This document shows, in pieces, positions 18,634 through 28,084 of a DNA stretch of 48,390 nucleotides. Source of the DNA: Chersky-299 sp963749535 (GTDB lineage: Bacteria; Actinomycetota; Thermoleophilia; RBG-16-64-13); the NCBI GenBank assembly GCA_963749535.1, contig CAVVNF010000001.1, positions 1 to 48,390 of the forward strand. Direction: 5' to 3'. A program made the position numbers and the translations under genes. The stretch's first letter is position 1. Each line of letters starts with the position of its first letter. A model generated the notes under the pieces. It saw nothing but the letters and a program-made list of their open reading frames with translations. It was not told the DNA's origin and did no database searches.

Positions 18634-19238
18634 GCCTCACGAAGCGGACTCAGTCGTTTGTGGAGCGGAACCTTACCCTGGAGGATGCACTACCTACCAG
18701 GATGCCCGTGTATGTCAACTCCGTGGCCTACCTGTTCGGCGCAGCTACGCTGATGGGATTCCTGATGCTCATCGTCACCGGAGTGGTGATGGCCGTGTTC
18801 GGTCCGACCTGGTACCACCTTTCGGCCACCGGACATTTCGTCAACTCGCTCCACTTCTGGAGCGCCCAGATCTTCTTCGCCGCGCTTCTCATCCACTTGG
18901 TGGTGAAATTCTCCATGGCGGCGTGGCGAGACAAACGCTTTTCCACCTGGATCTGGGGAACCCTGTCCCTCGTGGTAATGATCTTCACCGGCCTCACCGG
19001 GTTCCTTCTCCAGTCCAGCTGGGATTCTCAATGGATCGCCGTTCAGGCCAAGGATGCCATGAACGCCATGGGGATAGGCGCCTGGTTCAACACCGCGAAC
19101 GTCGGCCAGATGCTGACTGTACACATCGCGGTCCTGCCGATACTGGGCACCATACTCATCGGCATCCACCTTTATCTCGTCCGCCGCGACAGCCCGGTAA
19201 AGCCCTTCGACAAGAAGGGAGGCTGGCATGAGTCGTAG
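18630..19238 (+). CDS. cytochrome b6-like di-heme membrane subunit
   Basis: This 202-residue protein corresponds to the N-terminal, four-helix part of cytochrome b. Two pairs of heme-ligand histidines are seen: HFWSAQIFFAALLIH (H-x13-H) and HIAVLPILGTILIGIH (H-x14-H), the latter spacing being typical of the b6 type. It would bind two hemes b and pass electrons from menaquinol across the membrane. It overlaps both neighbours (ATGA at 18630 and an 11-base overlap at 19228), so the three genes form one operon. No Rieske or cytochrome c gene is nearby, so the partner is unknown. Supplying electrons for reductive steps is a possible role (inference). Confidence 0.85.
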   Translation: MSLTKRTQSFVERNLTLEDALPTRMPVYVNSVAYLFGAATLMGFLMLIVTGVVMAVFGPTWYHLSATGHFVNSLHFWSAQIFFAALLIHLVVKFSMAAWRDKRFSTWIWGTLSLVVMIFTGLTGFLLQSSWDSQWIAVQAKDAMNAMGIGAWFNTANVGQMLTVHIAVLPILGTILIGIHLYLVRRDSPVKPFDKKGGWHES

Positions 19239-20173
19239 GTCCGACGAGTACCAGCAGGGAGTACCCCAGAAGTCCTACGACCTGATCCGTGAGGGACTCC
19301 TGGTACTTGCCGTCGTCGTGGTCGTGGTAGTGATACTCGCGGCGGTGTTCGGTTCGCCGGAGTACCCCACCGTCACTGGCCAGGCAGTCGCCACCGATCA
19401 GCCTATCGCCTTCCTGCAGACGTCCACCGAGATCCTGGCCGGTCAGAGCAGCCTCCAGGAATACGGCCCCCCTTACACAAACAACAACGAGAACGCCCAA
19501 AGGCTTGATCGGGATCGCTCCTTCCACCTGGCTCGGGGTCACCCACCCCATAGACGCGACACAAGATCTTGTGATCAAACCTCTCGAGCGGGTCGCGCTC
19601 TTCCGCACGGATGTCGCACAAGCTCTCGACATTTACCAGAAGGCCTCGAGCGGCCAACAAAACGCCTGGAGCAGCGCGTACCTCGACTCTCTCGACAAGG
19701 CCACGATCGTCGCCGGGAAAGTGCAGGTCCCTCCCGGCGACTATGGACCCGTCCCGGTGATGATGGACGGCATGCTCGTGCTCGCGAAGGCGGGCCTGCT
19801 CGAGGGGGCCCTGCAGAACAACCCGCAGCTGCCGTACGCGCTCGACTCTACACTGCCGCTGCTCTATTTCGAGGACGACGTCGACCACAACGTGGCGCAG
19901 AGCCTGAATATGCAGGGCAGCCAGTGGGGCATCATCCACGAGACCGGCGACTTCCCGGGGGCCTGGTGGCTTTGGCCGTACGCGTTCTTCTACCAGATCC
20001 CGCCGATGAACTCGTCTGCCAACGGGGACCTGGAAGTGGGACTGATCATGCTGGCGATATTCCTGATCATCCTGTTCACGCCGGTGATCCCGGGCCTCAA
20101 CCGCATCCCGCGGGGGATCAGGCTCTACCGGCTGATCTGGCGGGATTGGTACCGCGAGCGGCGGTCGGGCTGA
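19228..20173 (+). CDS. membrane-anchored subunit of the cytochrome b complex (one frameshift)
   Basis: Joined across one indel near 19505 this gives ~314 residues. There is an N-terminal span (LLVLAVVVVVVVILAAVFG), a long outside domain with IGIAPSTWLGVTHPI, KPLERVALFRTD and ETGDFPGAWWLWPYAFFYQI, and a final span (LIMLAIFLIILFTPVIPGL) with a basic tail. The first frame ends at ~19575 and the second opens at ~19500, so one base too many near 19505 is the simplest reading. It matches the cytochrome-b C-terminal-half position in three-gene b6-like operons but has no heme-binding CxxCH. I cannot name the family. Confidence 0.65.
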
Positions 20174-20186
20174 CGCGGAGAGCCGA

Positions 20187-20236
20187 CGGACTGAGGGCCA
20201 GACGGACTGAGGCCCAGACGGACTGAGGCCCAGACG
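20187..20236 (+). repeat. short tandem repeat, 16-base unit x3
   Basis: The unit AGACGGACTGAGGCCC and close variants occur three times head to tail just after the cytochrome operon. It lies outside any gene and looks like simple sequence expansion. Confidence 0.7.
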
Positions 20237-20288
20237 GGGCCGGGACCCGGACGGATTCAGGCAGAGCTGGCCTCCCAGACGTAACAAT

Positions 20289-20314
20289 GGGGGCGGGCCG
20301 TTAGGCCCGCCCCC
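20289..20314. terminator. hairpin terminator of the cytochrome operon
   Basis: A perfect 11-bp stem GGGGGCGGGCC with a GTTA loop lies between the plus-strand cytochrome operon and the convergent hydrolase 3. It has no clear T-run. Confidence 0.6.
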
Positions 20315-20349
20315 GGTCCTCCCGCGGGGCTTCGTCCCCGTGCGTGGGG

Positions 20350-20370
20350 GCGCCGGCCGAAGGCCGGCGC
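20350..20370 (-). terminator. hairpin terminator of hydrolase paralogue 3
   Basis: A 9-bp stem GCGCCGGCC with a GAA loop begins 9 bases past the stop of the minus-strand hydrolase at 20379. Together with the 20289 hairpin it gives each convergent transcript its own terminator. Confidence 0.55.
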
Positions 20371-20378
20371 CCTCCAGG

Positions 20379-22100
20379 CTATTTGGGAGGTATTACCGGC
20401 AGCACCAGGTGCGAGGGATGGTCCTCGTCGAAGTAGATGGTGTCCTTGCCTACTTTCAGGCCGTAGTAGTGCCCGCCGAAGTCAAGGGCGTTCGAGTCGC
20501 CGTTGGCGAGGTCGAGGCGGATGCCGGTGTCCCTTGAGGAAGCAGTTCGAAGTGGCCCAGATCTCGATCTCGAACTTGTAGATCTTGCCTGGCTCGATGG
20601 GCTTCGGAGAATCGTGCAGGTAGTACGGACGATACGGCTTGCTTAGCTCTTCGCTTTTCGTAAACGCATGCGAGGCTTTGAGCCAACCGCGGGTGAGTAT
20701 CCGTCCTGCAGGCGGCATACCCGGCATCTGCATCTCATCGGGGAATTGATCCCAAATGCGCACCAGGAATTCGGCGTCCGGCTGGTCGGATGAGGCGTAC
20801 AGCACCAATACGGTGTTCCCGATGACCTCGGTGTCTTCGGGCAGCGGGTCGCTTGTGAAGGTGAGGATCTTTTTGCACGGGTGCAGCATTCCGCGGTCCA
20901 TGACGGCGGTCCCCACCCCGGAGAAGCCGGTCCAGTCGGGATCAGGGTACGAGTAGGTGAAGGAGTCCTGCGCAGCTGTGGGCGCATCCCAGCTGAGGCC
21001 GCCGTCGTTGAGCGATTCCACCGCTCTGCTCGGCTTCCCGGTCAAGTACATCTTCGTATACTCGGTGCGGGCGAGCGGCCATTCGTTCTCCGGACGGTAC
21101 AGCTCCCGGCCACGCACGAAGATGTTCACGGGTGGCTCGTCCATGATGCCGGTGTCGTTGCCCTTGAGCCAGTGGTCGTACCAGCGCAGGAGCTGATTGC
21201 GCACCTGGATCGACTCGAAGATGGCCACCTCGTCGCCCTCGAAATCCCCGTGGCAGAGCATCAGCTTCTTGGGCGTCTTCACCTCTTCGTAGCCGCGGAT
21301 GTTGCCCCGCAGATGGATGCCCACTTTGTGCAGGATGCCGATGCTGTAGACAGGGCATTTGATATTCGAGAAGTCGGGATTGCGCACTTTCCAGAAGTCG
21401 TCCACGTCTGGTGGTTGATGACGTTCCAGCCCAGGTCCCAGTCCCCCTGGGTGGCGTTCTCGGCCACGCGGCCCACCCGGTAGTGGCTGCGCAGCTCGGT
21501 GATGTGCCAGCCGGCCGGGAAGCCCGTGGCCATGATGCCGCCGTGGTAGGCCACGTCCCGGTACATGTCGGCGCCGCCGTCGAAGGGGACTATGCACGCG
21601 AGGTGCGGGGGCGCCTGAGCCGCCGCCATCCACTGCGTCCACGCATAGTACGACTCGCCGATCATGCCCACCTTGCCGGTGCACCAGGGCTGGCTCGCGA
21701 TCCACTCGACGACGTCGTAGAAGTCGTTCTGCTCCTCCTGGCTGTGCCACCGCCATTGCCCTTCCACCGACTTGCCGGCGCCGCGGATGTCATGGTTGAC
21801 GTAGCAGTAGCCGCGCTCCACGAACCACTCGATCTTGTTGGTCTCGCGCATGTGGAACGTGGGCACCGGCGGCAGATAGTAGAGGTCTTTCTGGTAGGGG
21901 GACGACGCGTACAGCGAGGGGAACTCCCCGGGCGCATCCGGCCGGTAGACGTCGACGGCGACGCGCACACCGTCGCGCATGGTGACCATCACATCTTTTT
22001 CCACCTTGACCTTGTAGCAGGGCGTGCTCAGCCGGTCGGCGGGGAAATCGTCGGGCATCATCGAGGCCATGACCTCAGGGATGAGGATCTGGCTGTACAT
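20379..22100 (-). CDS. CocE/NonD-family hydrolase, paralogue 3 (two frameshifts)
   Basis: This third paralogue would be ~572 aa when joined. It starts at ATG 22100 after AGGAGG and runs MYSQILIPEVMASMM through GESYYAW (nucleophile) to ~21405. There it loses one base (TGGAC where relatives need TGGGAC), then continues DDFWKVRNPDFS, SIGILHKVG, WYDHWLKGND to ~20530. One extra base in the FLKGHR codons shifts frame again, and the tail (HYYGLKVGKDTIYFDEDHPS) ends at TAG 20379. Both indels are in G/C runs and everything else is well preserved, so sequencing error is plausible. It is more like paralogue 1 in length and lacks the insertion of paralogue 2. Confidence 0.8.
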
Positions 22101-22304
22101 GTAGGGCCTCCTTGGTCCTCTTGTGCCTGCCATGGGGTACGCACCCCCAACTCAGAGGAACACGGCCGGGCGATGGATGTCAAGCCCGCGCTCGTCCGGG
22201 TAACCGCCCCGCCACGTACCGCGGACCAGCCGGACACGTTTTCTGTCCGACCGGGACGCTATCGTCTGTTGCGGCACACTCTGCGGAAAAAGGAGGCCTC
22301 ACCG

Positions 22305-22526
22305 ATGTTGGTCCCAGCGATCATAGCTGTCGCAGTGCTCGTCCTTCCCCTCGGCTACGTGCTGTTTCGCAAGTTCTCGGTCACGCGCCAGCAGATCGAG
22401 TTTGGCGCGCCACAGAACGGAGTCTCCGCGATATGTCTCGACATCCAGGAGGACACGGTGCGCAGCCTCTACATCCTTTTCGAGGACGGCACCATGAACG
22501 AGGTGAAAGGGGTCAGAGCTGCTTGA
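22305..22526 (+). CDS. small membrane-anchored protein
   Basis: This 73-residue protein has an N-terminal hydrophobic helix (VPAIIAVAVLVLPLGYVLF) and a soluble tail (QQIEFGAPQNGVSAICLD, then TVRSLYILFEDGTMNEVKG). GGAGG lies 8 bases upstream of ATG 22305. I do not recognise the family. It is divergent from hydrolase 3, and nothing in the neighbourhood fixes its role. Confidence 0.6.
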   Translation: MLVPAIIAVAVLVLPLGYVLFRKFSVTRQQIEFGAPQNGVSAICLDIQEDTVRSLYILFEDGTMNEVKGVRAA

Positions 22527-22691
22527 CAGTCGCTCGAGCGTAACGGCCCGCCCACCACGGCAGAGCCCTCGTGCAGCGGCGCCCGCGGCCGGGCGCGCCA
22601 CCTGGTTTGCGCCGACTTCGATGGCCGGCGCCAGGCACGCGCGGATCGGGCCTGGGCTAACTCGGGTAGCTGGCCCGCGATCAGGCGTGGA

Positions 22692-23177
22692 TCAGGTGTG
22701 CGTCGACCCCAAAGCCTCTATCAGCCCGGCCAGTTTATCCGCCGCCCAGGCTCCGCTCGTATGCCATCGGATGGTGCCGAGGCCGTCCAGAAGATACAGG
22801 TGGATGTCTCTGAGGTCGGGCAAGGCGAGCGCTCTCTGCAGAGGCGGCAGGTCCAGATAGGCCGTTAGCACGTGCGCCCTCGTGCGGGGGTCCGCGACGC
22901 CGGCCCGCATGCCGCCGTCGATGGCGCTCCGGAACATACGGTACGCCTTGGAAAGAGCCGCCACCTGCCACACTTCCAGCTCCGGAAACTCTTGCTCCAG
23001 CCGCGAAAAATGTGGCGACCAGGTCTCCACGGGACCGAGGTGCTCCCTCGAGAAAGCCAGCACCACGAGATTGGGGGTTCCGGGCAGATCCTTGGGGATC
23101 GCCAGCGTCTTGCCTTCAAGGTTCTGAGCGGAGATCGAGGGAAACGGGACACCTAAAGACGCGCCTGCGCCGTTCAC
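22692..23177 (-). CDS. thioredoxin-fold-like protein, ATP10/peroxiredoxin-like, no CxxC
   Basis: This 161-residue protein has the order seen in ATP10-like and TlpA-like folds: an N-terminal beta element (VPFPSISAQNLEGKTLAIPKDL), NLVVLAFSREHLGPVETWSPHF, then LRDIHLYLLDGLGTIRWHTSG near the end. The redox CxxC motif is absent, so it probably does not act as a disulfide reductase. Its GTG start overlaps the stop of the upstream PAS-receiver gene (GTGA), showing coupled translation. A role alongside that signalling protein is implied but unknown. Confidence 0.55.
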   Translation of the reverse strand: MNGAGASLGVPFPSISAQNLEGKTLAIPKDLPGTPNLVVLAFSREHLGPVETWSPHFSRLEQEFPELEVWQVAALSKAYRMFRSAIDGGMRAGVADPRTRAHVLTAYLDLPPLQRALALPDLRDIHLYLLDGLGTIRWHTSGAWAADKLAGLIEALGSTHT

Positions 23178-24190
23178 AGGATGCGCTCCAACGTCGCGCG
23201 AAGAGCATCCAACGTGTAGGGTTTTTGGAGCGCCGCGGCAAAGCCATACTTGCCATACTCGGCGACGGCGGGGTCGTCGGAATAGCCGCTGGAAACGACC
23301 ACTTTCATCTCGGGATCGATTTGAAGCAGCGCCGCGGTGGCTTGAGTGCCACCAAGGCTACCCGGCATGGTCAGGTCCATTATCACGAGATCGAAATGCT
23401 CACCTGCGTCTTTGGCTGCCTGAACGATCTGAACGGCCTCATCACCGGAGGCGGCGACGTAGACGCAGCCCGCTTCCACCCCGTCTAGAAGAAGGGTCGC
23501 GTCAAGTACCTGCTCAAGCGCCTCCTGAAGATCGCTGGTGGACGCAAGCGAGCGCCGGATCCCGTTCATGATTGCGGCCAATTCCTCGGTTCGCACGCGT
23601 AGCGTGACATCACGCCCCGCGCCCCAGAGCCCCCCGACCCCGCCATCCGCGTCAAAAATCGGGGCGGCCACGGCCTCGATGAACAACGCGGTCCCGTCCG
23701 AGCGTCTTGCCCGAACCACCACCGGAAAGGGCCGCATCCCCAGTCCGAGCTCTCCGACCAAATGCATAACCCTGGCGTGATCAGCCTGGTCGATGAAGTC
23801 CAGCAGGCTCGGCGCTTTGTCAAGATCGCTTGGAGAAGCGCCCAGCATTTCGATAGCCACCAAGTTAACGTAGGTGAGGCGGAGATTCGCGTCGGTGCGA
23901 AACACGGCCTCCGGCAGAAAATCCACCATTTCTTTAAAAAGCTCTTCGTCCCGATGCGCTTCCAGCTCGGCTTGAGCGCGCACTCTATCGGCAATCTGGT
24001 CAAGCCGTTCATTCACGCGATCAAGAAGATCCGCCCTCGCCGCAGAATCCGCGCCGGGCTTTCCAGCTGGCGCATCCGGACTCGCCCTCAACTCGACAAG
24101 ACTCGCTCTCAGGCCCTCGATATCAGCGAGTATCTCCCTGCATGCCTCGCTCAAGGTGACCCCCACTAGGTGACTGGCTCCGATAGCCAT
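23174..24190 (-). CDS. PAS / truncated GAF / partial receiver protein
   Basis: This ~338-residue protein begins with a coil (residues 1-85), then a PAS domain (DFLPEAVFRTDANLRLTYVN through AGRDVTLRVR), then the first ~35 residues of a GAF-like domain (SDLQEALEQVLDATLLLDGV). At about GCVYVAASGDEAVQ it runs directly into a response-regulator receiver domain. The receiver keeps the phosphoacceptor region VIMDLTMPG, SSGYSDDP and the conserved Lys (LQKPYT), but its first beta strand with the acidic pair is missing. This looks like an in-frame deletion that removed the rest of GAF, the histidine-kinase core and the receiver start of a hybrid kinase. Start ATG 24190 is tentative (TTG 24214 is possible). 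It resembles the sensor at 7963 in its GAF start. Confidence 0.7.
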   Translation of the reverse strand: MAIGASHLVGVTLSEACREILADIEGLRASLVELRASPDAPAGKPGADSAARADLLDRVNERLDQIADRVRAQAELEAHRDEELFKEMVDFLPEAVFRTDANLRLTYVNLVAIEMLGASPSDLDKAPSLLDFIDQADHARVMHLVGELGLGMRPFPVVVRARRSDGTALFIEAVAAPIFDADGGVGGLWGAGRDVTLRVRTEELAAIMNGIRRSLASTSDLQEALEQVLDATLLLDGVEAGCVYVAASGDEAVQIVQAAKDAGEHFDLVIMDLTMPGSLGGTQATAALLQIDPEMKVVVSSGYSDDPAVAEYGKYGFAAALQKPYTLDALRATLERIL

Positions 24191-24273
24191 GCCGGTACCG
24201 CGTCTGTCGAGCAAATTACCCCGAGTGACGTCTTCCTAGCGGTATCATGGATGCGAACAGAGAAGGAGGCCGC

Positions 24274-24570
24274 ATGAAGAAGAAAAGTTGGAACGAGTTC
24301 ACCAGCTGTCAACGGACGGCTATCGTGCTGTTGGCGGTCACACAATTGGGCCTGCTTGCTGCGGCTCTATGGGATGTCGCCCATCGCAAAGCCGAGGAAG
24401 TGAGAGGGCCGCGGGCCATGTGGGCGGCCCTGTCGTTCATCGATTTCATCGGCCCCATCGCCTACTTCACGATCGGCCGCAAGAGCTGCTGCTGCCCTTG
24501 CTGCTCCAGCCAGACCGAAGAAGCCTCCCCAGAACCAGGGGATGCTGGCAACAGCTCGGGCAACGCTTGA
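24274..24570 (+). CDS. PLDc_N-domain small membrane protein with Cys cluster
   Basis: This 98-residue protein has two hydrophobic helices (TAIVLLAVTQLGLLAAALWDV and AALSFIDFIGPIAYFTIGRK). The second is the conserved PLDc_N motif (G-P-x-x-Y-x-x-x-G-R), found at the N-terminus of cardiolipin synthases and in many short actinobacterial proteins of unknown role. A run of cysteines (CCCPCCSS) follows. AAGGAGG precedes ATG 24274; an earlier in-frame ATG at 24247 has no ribosome site. Confidence 0.75.
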   Translation: MKKKSWNEFTSCQRTAIVLLAVTQLGLLAAALWDVAHRKAEEVRGPRAMWAALSFIDFIGPIAYFTIGRKSCCCPCCSSQTEEASPEPGDAGNSSGNA

Positions 24571-24680
24571 AAGATCCACCGGCGGCTCCGTCGGAGCCCA
24601 GCGTGACAGATCCGTCGGGCGCGGGGACGAGCGAACCCTGCGGTGAGCCACGCCGTGCTCGTGAGCCGCAAACGGGTGGG

Positions 24681-25142
24681 GTGCGGCCGGTCGACGCCGA
24701 TGATCTCCGCTTCATGGCCCTGACCCTCGAGGAGGCGCGCCGAGCCGCCGGTCAGGGAGAGGTCCCGGTGGGCGCGATCCTGGTGGTGGACGGGGAGATC
24801 ATCGCGTCGCGTGGCAACGAGCGCGAACGCCGGCACGACCCGACTGCCCACGCCGAGATGCTCGTCTTGCGCGATGCCGCCGCCCTCCTGGGTGGATGGC
24901 GCATCCAGGGGGCGACGCTGTACGTGACGCTGGAGCCGTGCGCGATGTGCGCCGGTGCCATGGTGCTGGCGCGGATCAAGCGCCTGGTGTTCGGCGCGGA
25001 CGATCCCAAGGCCGGAGCAGCCGGCTCCGTGATGGACCTGGTCCGCCATCCGGCCCTCAACCATCGGCTGGAGGTGACGCCCGGCGTGCTTGCCGCCGAA
25101 TCCGCCGCCCTGCTGCAAGGGTTCTTCGAGGAACGGCGCTGA
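24681..25142 (+). CDS. tadA: tRNA-specific adenosine deaminase
   Basis: This zinc-dependent deaminase converts adenosine to inosine at the wobble position of tRNA-Arg(ACG). The protein is ~153 aa with the catalytic HAE (57-59) and zinc ligands PCAMC (86-90), plus the family opening LEEARRAAGQGEVPVGAILV. The start is uncertain: GTG 24681 gives the normal length, GTG 24603 would add 26 residues rich in Pro/Gly/Arg, and ATG 24714 would cut into the first helix. Confidence 0.92.
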   Translation: MRPVDADDLRFMALTLEEARRAAGQGEVPVGAILVVDGEIIASRGNERERRHDPTAHAEMLVLRDAAALLGGWRIQGATLYVTLEPCAMCAGAMVLARIKRLVFGADDPKAGAAGSVMDLVRHPALNHRLEVTPGVLAAESAALLQGFFEERR

Positions 25143-25275
25143 ACGGGCCTCCGCCTCGGCGCGACCCGCCGGGGCGGAAGAGCCGTGTGCCGGGGCCGAG
25201 GCAGATGGGAGGTAAACTGGAGCCCGGCTTGGGCCGAAGAAGGCGCCAGAAACGTGCCGAGACTGGAGGCCATTC

Positions 25276-26254
25276 ATGCCGGCAACTGATCCTTTCTGGG
25301 CGGCCTTGTGGGCCGCACGCGGCGTGACCCGCGCGGGCAAGACGAGGCAGTTCTTGCGCGACAGGCGCACCGTCGACGAAGAGTACGCAGGCGCCAAACC
25401 GGCGCGTCTGGAGAACCTGGGCGCGGCCACCCATCTGTCCATCCTTCCCCTCATCGACTTCTATTCGGATGACCCTGGCTTGATCGGGGAACCGGGAGTC
25501 TCGTACTTAGTCACCGTGGACGGCAAGAAATACCTCTTCGACGTGGGCCGCAACGTGAAGGAAGAGCACCCGTCCCCACTCCTCCGCAACATGGAACGGC
25601 TCGGTGTCCGGCCGGACGACCTCAGCGGCGTGTTCATCTCGCATGCCCATCTCGACCACGTGGGCGGGATCGCCCAGATGCGGCAGAAGACCTTCAGGCT
25701 GTCCGCGGAGCCCATGGACCTGCGTGGAATCCCGGCCTTCGTTCCCGAGCCGATGACCCATCCCACTGCCTCAGTGGAGGTAGTCACCAGCTCCCCGGAA
25801 GTTGGCTGAGGGCATGGCGAGCACTGGTCCTTTGGCGCGGGCACTCTGGCTGATGGGGACGTCCTACGAGCACGCTCTGCTCGTGAACGTACGCGGCAAG
25901 GGCGTGGTGATGATCGTCGGTTGTGGACACCCATCGCTGGAGCGACTCCTCGACCGGACCCAGGCCCTGGTCGATGCGCCGCTGTATGGAGTGGTCGGCG
26001 GGCTGCACTTCCCCGTGACGGCCTCCCGGGCGGGCAGGGGCGCCCAGATCATCTTGGGAAATGGGAAGCTGCCCTGGCAACGGATCACGAGGCGCGAGAC
26101 CAGAGAGGCCGCCGCGAGTCTGGCGGCCCTCCACCCGAGCCTTGTCGCCCTTTCTGCGCACGACAGCTGCGACTGGACTCTGAGCGTGTTCCGACAGACC
26201 TTCGACGAACGCTGCCAGGACGTCAGGGTGGGCCGAGAGATTGTCGTGGCGTGA
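25276..26254 (+). CDS. metallo-beta-lactamase-fold hydrolase (one frameshift)
   Basis: This ~325-residue MBL-fold protein has SHAHLDHVGG (zinc motif H-x-H-x-D-H) in the first frame and GCGHPSLERLLDR, GGLHFPV and LSAHDSCDW in the second. The layout is like that of the family annotated as 7,8-dihydropterin-6-yl-methyl... synthases, a broad group of uncertain chemistry. The first frame stops at 25809 and the second is already open; one missing or extra base near 25800 restores a continuous SPE...LAEGMASTGPLARAL reading. GGAGG lies 6 bases before ATG 25276. It is followed directly by the tRNA-Ser region. Confidence 0.75.
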
Positions 26255-26420
26255 GGTTGGGCGCGCGGGCGCTCATCGTGCGGCGTGGCCGCTTGCTTGC
26301 GGCGCACACGCGGACAGTCGTCGTTTCGGCCTTTAGTGAGCCTGGCTTATCGGCTACAATCCAGCGTGCGCTCTGATGATGGCGCTAGACTCGTGGCCAC
26401 AGCTGCCGCGAGATCCGCGC

Positions 26421-26665
<245 letters not shown>

Positions 26666-26713
26666 GTGCAGCGCAGCCAACCGACGCTCTGCGATCGTAT
26701 CATTGAGGTGCCA

Positions 26714-27184
26714 ATGAGTGTCCATGCCGACAGAGGTTCATGGATTCGCCTCGCGACCGTGGGCGTGTGGGCGATCGCCTTCGCCTTCGTGGAGGCTATG
26801 GTCGTCTACTACCTGCGGAAGCTGTTCGCGCTCGAGTACGATCTGCGCTTCGTACCGGCGGACTTCCACTTCCCGCCCGCCTACCTGCCCTACGAACAGG
26901 CACGCGAGGCGGCGACCATGGTCATGCTGCTGGCGGTCGGCTACGTCGCCGGCCGCACTTGGCGGCAGCGGTTCGCCTGCTGGCTCTTCGCCTTCGGCGT
27001 TTGGGACATCTTCTACTACGTGTGGCTCTACGTGCTGCTGGGCTGGCCGTCGTCGCTGGGCACACGCGACCTTCTGTTCCTCATGCCGGGCGAGTGGTGG
27101 GCGCCCATTTGGGAGCCCGTGCTGGCCTCCTGCGCCTTCATCGCCGTGGCTCTTCTAATCCTGGCGCGGTCGCGGAGGGTCTAG
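26714..27184 (+). CDS. multi-span membrane protein of unknown function (cassette cargo)
   Basis: This 156-residue protein has about four hydrophobic segments (VGVWAIAFAFVEAMVVYYL, TMVMLLAVGYVAG, CWLFAFGVWDIFYYVWLYVLL, SCAFIAVALLILA). It is rich in Trp and Tyr, with a conserved-looking GVWDIFYYVWLYVLLGWP. GAGGTG lies 3-8 bases before ATG 26714; the frame open from 26549 only runs through the repeat block. I do not recognise the family. It is the first cargo gene after the tRNA. Confidence 0.7.
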   Translation: MSVHADRGSWIRLATVGVWAIAFAFVEAMVVYYLRKLFALEYDLRFVPADFHFPPAYLPYEQAREAATMVMLLAVGYVAGRTWRQRFACWLFAFGVWDIFYYVWLYVLLGWPSSLGTRDLLFLMPGEWWAPIWEPVLASCAFIAVALLILARSRRV

Positions 27185-27199
27185 CCCAGTTCGGGATCG

Positions 27200-27285
27200 A
27201 CGAGGCGGGGTTCTTGCGTGCTTTCGAGCGAGTTCGGGGGCAATTCGGGGGCAATTCGGGGGCAAACTCGCCACCATTTGGTGAC
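27200..27285 (+). repeat. truncated extra copy of the TCGGGGGCAA block
   Basis: GGGGTTCTTGCGTGCTTTCG leads into GCGAGTT, three consecutive TTCGGGGGCAA units and AACTCGCC, matching the 3' part of the block at 26509 but without a tRNA 3' half in front. It splits the first segment into two sub-segments (membrane protein / pilin) and may be an older insertion whose tRNA portion was deleted. Confidence 0.65.
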
Positions 27286-27409
27286 ACCGTGCGGGCGAAA
27301 GTGCCCGCACGCCTCGACCAGTTCCCGCGAAGAGAGTGAAGCGGGCTGCAAGTACTGCCGATACTGTGTGCAGATGCTTTGCCAAGAGACAACAGTGGGG
27401 ACACCGACT

Positions 27410-27877
27410 GTGAATGCCGCGCGAACGAAAGAAGTCGAAGGGGGGTTCACCCTCATCGAACTCCTCGTGGTGATCATCATCATCGCGATTTTGGCGGCGA
27501 TCGCCATCCCGACCTTCTTGGGACAACGCCAGAAGGCTCAAGACGCCGCGTGCAAGTCACTGGTCCGCAACGCAGCGAGCATGATCGAAACCGGGTATGT
27601 GGACGCCGCTAGCTTCGTTACGACTGTCATAGGCATGCGGGCGGCCGATCTGAAGAAGATCGAGCCCTCCATGACCTTTGTCGTACTGGCCGCAGCGGCG
27701 ACGAACCCCACGGCCAAAGCCTCCGCCCGGACCGTCAACTACACAGGGACGGCTACCACGTACAGCATCGGCGCTCTCTCGGACTCAGGCAATAAGTTCG
27801 GCATGGTAGTGAACAAAGGCTCCACGGGCACCCTCGGCGTTACATTCTATGTCAACAAAGTGGTCAAGAAGTGGTAA
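27410..27877 (+). CDS. type IV pilin-like protein (cassette cargo)
   Basis: This is a prepilin with the class III signal EGG-FTLIELLVVIIIIAI: cleavage after Gly, then Phe and the Glu at position 5 of the mature chain. About 110 residues of a small globular domain follow (KAQDAACKSLVRNAASMIET ... GVTFYVNKVVKKW). Pilins are exported, cleaved by PilD-type peptidase and assembled in a surface fibre; no assembly genes are in the window. GTG 27410 gives a normal 12-residue leader, while ATG 27374 would make it 24. The protein is short for a major pilin and could be a minor pilin or pseudopilin. It is flanked by tRNA-block copies on both sides. Confidence 0.82.
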   Translation: MNAARTKEVEGGFTLIELLVVIIIIAILAAIAIPTFLGQRQKAQDAACKSLVRNAASMIETGYVDAASFVTTVIGMRAADLKKIEPSMTFVVLAAAATNPTAKASARTVNYTGTATTYSIGALSDSGNKFGMVVNKGSTGTLGVTFYVNKVVKKW

Positions 27878-27954
27878 GGCCACTGCGGGCCGGCGACCAT
27901 GCTCAGACTGTCCGACACAGGGTCGTCCGCTGCTGGGCCCCCTATGATGTAGTG

Positions 27955-28084
27955 TAGTGCCGGGGGTTCGGATTCCCCCCTCTCCGCCTAGGAAAGCCAA
28001 GAATCATTGGTCACAACCCGGTCCAGAGGGCCGGGTATTCGCGTCTTTGGGGCGAGTTCGGGGGCAATTCGATGGCAAACTCGC
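27955..28084 (+). repeat. tRNA-Ser 3'-half copy 1 plus block
   Basis: GCCGGGGGTTCGGATTCCCC and the acceptor end CTCTCCGCC (ending 27988) are followed by TAGGAAAGCCAAGAA, a hairpin CCCGG...CCGGG, then GCGAGTT at 64 bases, one full and one altered TCGGGGGCAA, and AACTCG. The variable arm is degenerate. Apart from this copy, the stretch 27878-28381 holds no gene. Confidence 0.85.
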
